A DNA stretch of 5,152 nucleotides from positions 1-5,152 of the forward strand of contig JALHPX010000256.1 in NCBI GenBank assembly GCA_022842225.1. The letters run 5' to 3'. Under the pieces are notes generated by a model, which did not search any database, had not been told where the DNA came from, and saw only the letters and a list, made by a program, of their open reading frames with translations. Below, one piece after another: positions 1-4,412 of this stretch. The first letter of the stretch is position 1, and each line of letters begins with the position of its first letter. A program made the position numbers and the translations under genes. Source of the stretch: a bacterium. Lineage in GTDB: Bacteria; Bdellovibrionota; FAC87; UBA2466.

Positions 1-347
1 CGAAGTTCCTCGAAAGTCCCGGCCGGAATGGTTTCACGTCCGCCGTTATCCAGCCGCACGACAAAATCGCCGCTGACGGTGGTTCCATCGTAGGACGGCA
101 AGCCTTCGATCACGCCTGCTAGCTCCGATACACCATAGATTTGGCGGGCTTCCTCCGGGAGCACGAACACTGCGCGCATTCCGAGCATGACCCGCGGAAT
201 CCCCACCCGATCGCCCTGCCGAAAACTCACCCGACGCCAACCTCCGTTGGCCGGGCCAAACATCACCTTTTGAGCGCACGTATCACGGTCGGTGCCGAAG
301 GCCGGCGCCACCAGGAGGAGTATGAGAAGGAACCCGAAAGATTTCAT
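1..347 (-). CDS. Small exported protein of unknown function (C-terminus cut off by window edge)
   Basis: Reading the minus strand from the ATG at 347 gives 115 codons with no stop before the window ends, so the 3' end is missing. The first 18 residues are a classic Sec signal peptide: Lys2, then a run of hydrophobic residues (FGFLLILLLVAP) ending in AFG, with probable cleavage before Thr19. The rest is soluble, with one cysteine (Cys24) and alternating hydrophobic stretches such as GDFVVRLDNG that suggest beta strands. I recognise no domain. There is no purine-rich Shine-Dalgarno upstream (the bases before the ATG read ctgcccacccc). The signal peptide is the main support for this start. The gene is divergent from tag across 77 bp. 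A 77-codon minus-strand ORF at 46-279 in another frame is a shadow of it. Location is probably periplasm or outside; function unknown. Confidence 0.72.
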   Translation of the reverse strand, partial: MKSFGFLLILLLVAPAFGTDRDTCAQKVMFGPANGGWRRVSFRQGDRVGIPRVMLGMRAVFVLPEEARQIYGVSELAGVIEGLPSYDGTTVSGDFVVRLDNGGRETIPAGTFEEL

Positions 348-424
348 GGGGTGGGCAGTAGCATGTTTCGACGACAAGAATCAAGGCAGTGACGGGCAAG
401 GCTAAACTGATTTAAGGGTAAGAG
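348..424. promoter_or_regulatory. Divergent intergenic region between the exported-protein gene and tag
   Basis: This 77-bp gap must hold the 5' ends of both flanking genes. I see no convincing -35/-10 pair on either strand. On the minus strand a six-codon ORF (364-344, MLLPTP) ends in a TGA that overlaps the ATG of the exported-protein gene as ATGA. On the plus strand AAGGG (414-418) serves tag. Everything else here is unassigned. Confidence 0.4.
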
Positions 425-427
425 GTG
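414..427 (+). promoter_or_regulatory. Ribosome binding site and GTG start that define tag
   Basis: AAGGG at 414-418 sits six bases before the GTG at 425. An in-frame TAA at 419-421 rules out any start further upstream. The next in-frame candidate, ATG at 452, has a poorer upstream sequence and would remove Cys4, a zinc ligand in the Tag family. GTG at 425 is therefore the better start. Confidence 0.7.
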
Positions 428-985
428 TCTTATTGCCGAGCTCTCAAAACGATGGAAGGTGAACGCAGAGCGATTCATGGTGCCTACCACGACCGCCTCT
501 ACGGTTTTCCGATCAAGTCCGACGACGAGCTTTTTTGTCGACTGATTCTCGAAATCAATCAGGCGGGCCTGAGCTGGGAAACGATCCTTAAGAAGGAAAC
601 GACCTTTCGCAAAGCCTATAGCGGATTTCGCATCGCCAAAGTTGCCGCTTATACCGCCGCTGACCGCAGGCGCCTGATGGCCGACGCCGGCATCATCCGC
701 AATCGCCTTAAAATCGAAGCCGCGATCGAGAACGCGAAGACCCTGCTACGGCTGCAGAACGAGTTCGGCTCATTTTCGGCCTGGCTGGAACAAGCGCACC
801 CAAAGTCCAAGGAAGAATGGGTAAAGCTCTTCAAAAAGACGTTTCGCTTTACCGGCGGGGAGATTGTCGGGGAATTTCTCATGAGCACCGGTTTTCTGCC
901 GGGTGCCCACGATCCGAAGTGTCCCATCTACCCCAAGGTTTTAAGGGCCAAACCCCAGTGGGCCCGAAAAACACCCAAGACTTGA
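425..985 (+). CDS. tag: DNA-3-methyladenine glycosylase I
   Basis: A 186-residue base-excision-repair enzyme that removes 3-methyladenine from alkylated DNA in the cytoplasm, leaving an abasic site. The whole protein is an Adenine_glyco (Tag) domain of normal family length. Compared with remembered E. coli Tag, the zinc ligands are all present: Cys4, His22 (in YHD) and the C-terminal HDPKC pair (His162, Cys166). The core motif EINQAGLSWETILKK carries Glu43 and Trp51, matching E. coli Glu38 and Trp46 in the base-binding pocket, and Tyr21 matches Tyr16. E. coli Trp6 is not conserved: the equivalent region reads CRAL. This is a variant N-terminus rather than a loss of function. The gene starts with GTG and appears to be a single transcription unit or the first gene of a loose pair with the exported protein about 80 bases downstream. 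I see no Ada-type regulatory site. Confidence 0.93.
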   Translation: MSYCRALKTMEGERRAIHGAYHDRLYGFPIKSDDELFCRLILEINQAGLSWETILKKETTFRKAYSGFRIAKVAAYTAADRRRLMADAGIIRNRLKIEAAIENAKTLLRLQNEFGSFSAWLEQAHPKSKEEWVKLFKKTFRFTGGEIVGEFLMSTGFLPGAHDPKCPIYPKVLRAKPQWARKTPKT

Positions 986-996
986 CCGACTAAATT

Positions 997-1049
997 CTCT
1001 CGGGGGATCTGCCTACCTTCGGAAAGCTTGATTTCGCCCCCCCGGAGAG
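997..1049 (+). promoter_or_regulatory. Predicted RNA hairpin covering the Shine-Dalgarno of the 659-residue gene
   Basis: CTCTCGGGGG (997-1006) pairs with CCCCCGGAGAG (1039-1049): ten base pairs, mostly G-C, with one bulged G at 1044 or 1045. A smaller stem in the loop pairs C1020, G1022 and A1023-1025 with T1032-1034, C1035 and G1036. The right arm contains GGAGAG, the only ribosome-binding-like sequence upstream of the ATG at 1066, though its 16-base spacing is long. No T-tract follows, so it is not an ordinary intrinsic terminator. It could limit translation of the downstream gene or mark a 5' leader. This is seen in sequence only; a role is inferred. Confidence 0.45.
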
Positions 1050-1065
1050 CGTATTTCCATGCCCG

Positions 1066-3045
1066 ATGCAAACTCAGCTACGCGCTTTTTTAGGCGTCCT
1101 TTTCCTGCTCACCTTCCCGGCTTTCGCCAACTCCGATACCGATCCAGTTGTCCCCCAGGATTCGGTCTATTCCTGCCCCTGGTTACTAGGCAGCGACTAC
1201 AACCTGCACTACGAACAGCACTTCGGCGCGCCGACACTGATGTTCGATGCCTCGGATAAAGTGCGGGAGAAAAATGTTGGCGGTCTGCCGGTGATTGCGC
1301 TTTCTGGTTTGTTGAAACACCGCGACGACGTTTTGATTGGCTTCGGCGTGCCCAATGTCTTCACCGTCTACCCCAAGGGCGAAGGCGAAGAGCCCGGGTT
1401 TGAGAAGTATGCGGCCTATTCGGTGAAACGCAAAGAAGCGGAGAACGTCGATCTCGGCGCTCGCGGCATCGTGCAATCGAGCGTCTTCTTGCGGCCGACC
1501 AATCTGCCCGAAGCGGCCAAGGCGGATCTGCGAAAGGCTAGCCGCGATCCCAAGAACCACACCAAAAGCTGGACCTGCGTCAACGCCAACTGCCGGGTTT
1601 GGGAGCAGGCCGGGTTCACGACGCGCGACGGTCGACCGTTGAGCGAGATCTATTTCCCCGCGCGCATGCTGCACGTTTTGATCAGCGAAGGCCTCTACTA
1701 CCAAGGGCAGCGCATCGAATTTGAAATGTTCCGCACCACCCCGAGCGGTCTGAAATGGTTTGGCTACCGACAAGCCCTCGCGGAGCTGGATACCCTGCGT
1801 CGCCATTGGCTGAAGAAACACCCCAGTTGGGAAGCCTATGCGTATCCCGACGCGTTCTTCTGGCGCAAACTCGAGGAGTTTCTCACCCGCGGCGATCAGC
1901 GCCCTTGGTTGATCCAGACCGAACCCCGCGACTTGACGCCCGCCCGCGCGCACTCACTCGCCGTTTCGGTTTCGCGCCCGAGTCTTTTCGGCACGCTTTC
2001 CGGGCAAGTCTTAGGGCCCCACAATATTTACGATGTGCAGACCACCGATCGCGCGGATCTCAACGCGTTTCTTCCCAAACCGATTACCGCGTTTGAAAAA
2101 AGCAAAAATGATCTCTTCACTCGCTTCAAGCAGCAGTGGGCCTTTCGCGAAGCCCACGTCAAGTGGCTGCGCAAACACCTGATCCACGAAATGCTCTCGC
2201 CGCGCATGATGTCGGTGGCGGACATCTTCCGCACCTTGCCGACGCATACCGATGCCGCGCCGGCGAAGTTCAATCTTGTGGTAACCCCGACCAACATCAG
2301 CATCTCGTTCCTCAACGGCGGGCTCTCCAAGATCATGGACTGGATCATGACCAAGCACGTCTTGGTGGCGGGATATAATCCCGACGTCCGATTTGCCGGG
2401 GAGATTTTCAAGGGCATCGACGGCCGCGTTTACATCACCAACGACTCCGGTTCCTATCAGCCCACCCACGAACAACTGGATGCGATCATTGCGTTCATGA
2501 CGCTGCAGTTTCCTGGCATCGAATTCGTGCCCGTCTACAAGGGCGGTGTCAAACCGGCCGCCCCGAAGAAAAGCATGACGGAACGGGTGGTCGCGATGCT
2601 GCAAAAACTGCGCGGCCTGGATCTCGCGATGCTGAGCCAGTGGAGCATGACTCGCACTATTGAGCATGAAGCCAATTACTCCATCGGCCTGCCGGTGAAG
2701 CTATCGGATCTGGCGAGCATTCACCCCATGCGGGGAGTGGCGGAAGACAAGGTGGCTGAGCGCGCCCAAGCGCTGATCGAAGCGAAAGATCTGATTCTGC
2801 AAACCGGCACGCTGACCGCGGAAATGCAGGGTCGACTCATCGCATCGAAGGGCAAGATGCGCGGCGTACGCGATCGACAAGGGCGAGTCGTGCTTTTCGA
2901 CGGCAACGGACGCTTGAAGAGCATTCGCGAGGCATTTGGACCGGATGCGGATCTGAAAGTGGAGGTCGAAGTGTACGAGTTCACGACCCCGAACGCCGAG
3001 GTCTTGGATCAGCTCGACCGCATTCGGGAAATGCGCGGGCTATAA
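1066..3045 (+). CDS. Large exported orphan protein with SGxYxPT-like and ParB/Srx-like (DGNGR) motifs
   Basis: A 659-residue protein I cannot assign to a named family. Residues 1-21 are a Sec signal peptide (Arg6, hydrophobic core, AFA before Asn22), so it acts in the periplasm or outside. The mature N-terminal half has Cys37, a Cys171/Cys176 pair (TCVNANC) and many aromatic residues. Residues 431-467 read H-V-L-V-A-G, then AGE (444-446), DGRVYITNDSGSYQPT (452-467), close to the HSSFLAG...AGR...SGHYLPT signature remembered from plant IQM proteins and some bacterial proteins. Residues 537-541 (NYSIG) lead into an alpha-rich stretch. Residues 586-639 (MRGVRDRQGRVVLFDGNGR, then a VEVEVYEF strand) resemble a ParB/sulfiredoxin-like core with DGNGR (612-616) in place of the usual G-x-H-R. 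An exported enzyme or effector is possible but not shown. An out-of-frame ATG at 1059 has better Shine-Dalgarno spacing (nine bases from GGAGAG) but opens only a 66-codon shadow; the signal peptide supports 1066. Confidence 0.88.
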   Translation: MQTQLRAFLGVLFLLTFPAFANSDTDPVVPQDSVYSCPWLLGSDYNLHYEQHFGAPTLMFDASDKVREKNVGGLPVIALSGLLKHRDDVLIGFGVPNVFTVYPKGEGEEPGFEKYAAYSVKRKEAENVDLGARGIVQSSVFLRPTNLPEAAKADLRKASRDPKNHTKSWTCVNANCRVWEQAGFTTRDGRPLSEIYFPARMLHVLISEGLYYQGQRIEFEMFRTTPSGLKWFGYRQALAELDTLRRHWLKKHPSWEAYAYPDAFFWRKLEEFLTRGDQRPWLIQTEPRDLTPARAHSLAVSVSRPSLFGTLSGQVLGPHNIYDVQTTDRADLNAFLPKPITAFEKSKNDLFTRFKQQWAFREAHVKWLRKHLIHEMLSPRMMSVADIFRTLPTHTDAAPAKFNLVVTPTNISISFLNGGLSKIMDWIMTKHVLVAGYNPDVRFAGEIFKGIDGRVYITNDSGSYQPTHEQLDAIIAFMTLQFPGIEFVPVYKGGVKPAAPKKSMTERVVAMLQKLRGLDLAMLSQWSMTRTIEHEANYSIGLPVKLSDLASIHPMRGVAEDKVAERAQALIEAKDLILQTGTLTAEMQGRLIASKGKMRGVRDRQGRVVLFDGNGRLKSIREAFGPDADLKVEVEVYEFTTPNAEVLDQLDRIREMRGL

Positions 3046-3046
3046 C

Positions 3047-3089
3047 CGCCGTGCTAGCTCGCAATTGGGAATCCACGGCGCAAGGACTT
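3047..3089 (+). terminator. Weak terminator-like hairpin after the 659-residue gene
   Basis: CGCCGTG (3047-3053) and CACGGCG (3074-3080) form a perfect seven-base-pair, G-C-rich stem just after the TAA. The loop is long (20 bases), and the short TTTT run at 3086-3090 starts several bases after the stem, so this is a poor match to a standard intrinsic terminator. No better candidate lies between the stop codon and 3200. Confidence 0.3.
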
Positions 3090-3447
3090 TTGTAGAGGCC
3101 TCGGATGCGGTGAATGCAGCTGCCGAAGCGTCTCCAAGCTTCGTTTGGAGGTATCAGCCCGAACGAGTAGATACTTTCAATATTCGCCCCCAATCAAGAA
3201 CCAACGGGCCAACTATCAGAGCTTTCGCAGAGCTTTCGATTTTCGTGCGTCGTTTAAACGGAGGCTGGGTTTGTTACCACCTGCTGCGGGTTTTTCCAAT
3301 GCGAAGGACGCCGATGCATTCCTCGACAGGTTGCTGGCAACGTTTAACTACAACAAAATGGATTTCTCTGGCGCTATTGTCATGAACAAGAAGAGTGTCT
3401 TCATCAATTATCCGTACTGGAAACAGAAGTTCTCTGAAAAGAAATAA
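3065..3447 (+). pseudogene. Decayed, frameshifted ORF with a DUF3291-like segment
   Basis: Two protein-like frames lie end to end. The first (read from 3065) contains, at about 3089-3151, FVEASDAVN followed by AAAEASPSFVWRYQ. This closely resembles the conserved 'INALAEASPGFVWRLQ' block of DUF3291 proteins (dimeric alpha/beta barrel type), recalled from memory. The usual DUF3291 start (a LAQLNI-type strand) is missing upstream. The second frame, ending at the TAA at 3445-3447, reads NAKDADAFLDRLLATFNYNK and then FSGAIVMNKKSVFINYPYW, unrecognised but protein-like. The 11-bp tandem duplication at 3217-3238 lies at the changeover, and removing one copy joins the first frame directly to the second as TIRAFDFRASFKRR. 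Neither frame has a good start or Shine-Dalgarno (only TTG codons at 3065 and 3145). A short functional ORF at 3145-3447 cannot be excluded, but a remnant is likelier. Confidence 0.45.
3217..3238 (+). repeat. Perfect 11-bp tandem duplication
   Basis: CAGAGCTTTCG occurs twice back to back (3217-3227 and 3228-3238). Eleven is not a multiple of three, so the second copy changes the reading frame. It looks like a slippage or duplication event inside a former coding sequence. Confidence 0.9.
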
Positions 3448-3453
3448 GTAGGT

Positions 3454-3476
3454 CGTTATTCCTTCGCGAGGTAACG
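3454..3476. terminator. Hairpin between convergent ORF ends, possible bidirectional terminator
   Basis: CGTTA (3454-3458) pairs with TAACG (3472-3476), and CCT (3461-3463) with AGG (3469-3471), leaving a TT bulge and a TCGCG loop. On the plus strand TTTTT follows at 3484-3488; on the minus strand a moderately T-rich stretch follows (complement of 3437-3450). The lysR stop codon lies inside the left arm. The stem is short and bulged, so this is tentative. Confidence 0.3.
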
Positions 3477-4319
3477 CTGGCAATTTTTAATGAACGCATC
3501 CCGGGCGCCTAATTGAAGACGGGTGAAATGGATCTGCTCCATATAGTGCAAGTATGACGGGATTTTCAGGGACCGATACTTGGTCAGTATCCGAACGCGA
3601 CTATCTGGTGGAATCTCATTTTTTGCAATTACACCACGCCCAATACCCGCCAAGACTCCACGCAATATCCCCGCCTCATTATGGAGAAAGCAGCGGGAAT
3701 ACTGGGAAGGGGCGTTCTTCTGGAGTTTGAAAAAATCTCTCGAAATTACGTCGGAGGGATCGGAATCGATATAGACACCTTCCCGCACCTCAGCATCGCG
3801 AGGTTCAATCATCACGTACTCTTCTGACCCGAGGTACTGCGAGACGAAGCCTGGCTGTTCCAACGGGTGCTGTAGGAACATGAAATCAACCTCGCCGTTT
3901 GTAAGCAGCGGCGGCAACTCATCATCTTCTTTTACGACCGATTGCAACATCACCCCTTGATTCTCTTTTATGAAAGGCGCAATCGCAGGGATGGCCACAT
4001 GGTTTACTATGGAAAAATGCCCGCCGATTTTAAGATGTCCCCGAATTTCACCGGGTTCGGGCGAAATGAATCGAGCAAGTAATTCCTCTTCTAATGCTTT
4101 ACGGATATTGGCGTATTTCAGCAGTTGATGCCCTGCCTCAGTTATTTGGACTCCGGACTTCGCTCGAACTAGAAGCTGTGTCCCCAAAATTGTTTCGAGC
4201 TGTCTGAGTCTTAGAGAAATTGCGGGTTGGGTAACGAAGAGATTCTTAGCTGCTTGGCTGATGCTGCCAGACTTCACAACTTCGACAAAAGCGTCCAATT
4301 GGGCTGGGGCGATATCCAT
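3456..4319 (-). CDS. LysR-type transcriptional regulator
   Basis: A 287-residue DNA-binding regulator of typical LysR length. The N-terminal winged helix-turn-helix covers about residues 4-63, with the family pattern SISQAAKNLFVTQPAISLRL (19-38) as the helix-turn-helix and then LRQLE, LLVRAKSG and ITEAGHQLL. A linker helix follows, and the effector-binding domain runs from about 94 (GHLKIGG) to the end. LysR proteins usually act as tetramers, bind a small-molecule ligand and control a divergent neighbour plus their own gene. Here the divergent neighbour is a methyltransferase 93 bp away, the expected arrangement. The effector cannot be told from sequence. The ATG at 4319 leaves the usual short lead before the helix-turn-helix. 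The Shine-Dalgarno is weak (TAAG about eight bases upstream). The gene is richer in A and T than those on the left, which suggests different ancestry. Target specificity is inferred from gene order only. Confidence 0.93.
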   Translation of the reverse strand: MDIAPAQLDAFVEVVKSGSISQAAKNLFVTQPAISLRLRQLETILGTQLLVRAKSGVQITEAGHQLLKYANIRKALEEELLARFISPEPGEIRGHLKIGGHFSIVNHVAIPAIAPFIKENQGVMLQSVVKEDDELPPLLTNGEVDFMFLQHPLEQPGFVSQYLGSEEYVMIEPRDAEVREGVYIDSDPSDVISRDFFKLQKNAPSQYSRCFLHNEAGILRGVLAGIGRGVIAKNEIPPDSRVRILTKYRSLKIPSYLHYMEQIHFTRLQLGARDAFIKNCQRYLAKE

Positions 4320-4344
4320 TACAATAACTTATATCACCATATTT

Positions 4345-4350
4345 ATTATA
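4345..4350 (-). promoter_or_regulatory. Probable -10 element of lysR
   Basis: On the minus strand these bases read TATAAT, a perfect sigma-70 -10 hexamer, 25 bases before the lysR ATG. No good -35 lies 16 to 18 bases upstream (the sequence there is near GTAACG). This suits a regulator that is weakly expressed or autoregulated. Confidence 0.45.
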
Positions 4351-4365
4351 AATTGTCGTTATTTT

Positions 4366-4382
4366 ACCGTTACTGATACGGT
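4366..4382. promoter_or_regulatory. Candidate LysR operator (inverted repeat)
   Basis: ACCGT, seven spacer bases (TACTGAT), then ACGGT: a perfect five-base inverted repeat spanning 17 bp, of the size LysR proteins recognise. It overlaps the proposed weak -10 of the methyltransferase gene and lies 31 bases before its first ATG. Binding by the adjacent regulator is inferred. Confidence 0.35.
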
Positions 4383-4412
4383 GCGTCACGTAAGGCGGGC
4401 AGATCAACTTAA

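Larger units (their letters stand above)
4320..4412. promoter_or_regulatory. Divergent control region between lysR and the methyltransferase gene
   Basis: A 93-bp, very AT-rich left half followed by a GC-richer right half. Symmetry elements: AATAAC (4323-4328) with GTTATT (4358-4363), enclosing TTATA (4329-4333) with TATAA (4347-4351); and ACCGT (4366-4370) with ACGGT (4378-4382). For the methyltransferase a weak promoter could be TTGTCG (4353-4358) with TACGGT (4377-4382), 18 bases apart, poor enough to need an activator. LysR proteins often bind such regions and repress themselves. Confidence 0.55.

Noticed and set aside
46..279. 77-codon minus-strand ORF
   Set aside because: Out of frame with the signal-peptide-bearing frame starting at 347, which covers the same bases and stays open to the edge.
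141..392. 83-codon plus-strand ORF
   Set aside because: Antisense to the exported-protein gene, His/Glu/Pro-rich, no domain.
649..927. 92-codon minus-strand ORF within tag
   Set aside because: Antisense shadow of a well-conserved gene.
1059..1259. 66-codon plus-strand ORF with well-spaced GGAGAG
   Set aside because: Better ribosome-site spacing than ATG 1066, but the product is Arg/Pro-rich with no protein-like pattern and it overlaps the signal peptide region of the real gene.
1186..1953. 255-codon minus-strand ORF inside the 659-residue gene
   Set aside because: It lies entirely antisense to a convincing gene with signal peptide and motifs, has no recognisable domain, and is expected as a shadow in GC-rich coding DNA.
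2011..2667. 218-codon minus-strand ORF
   Set aside because: Antisense shadow of the same gene; composition biased toward Arg, His and Gly with no domain.
2981..3193. 70-codon minus-strand ORF
   Set aside because: Spans the end of the 659-residue gene and the pseudogene on the opposite strand; no recognisable features.
3580..3774. 64-codon plus-strand ORF within lysR
   Set aside because: Antisense shadow of the LysR effector-binding domain.
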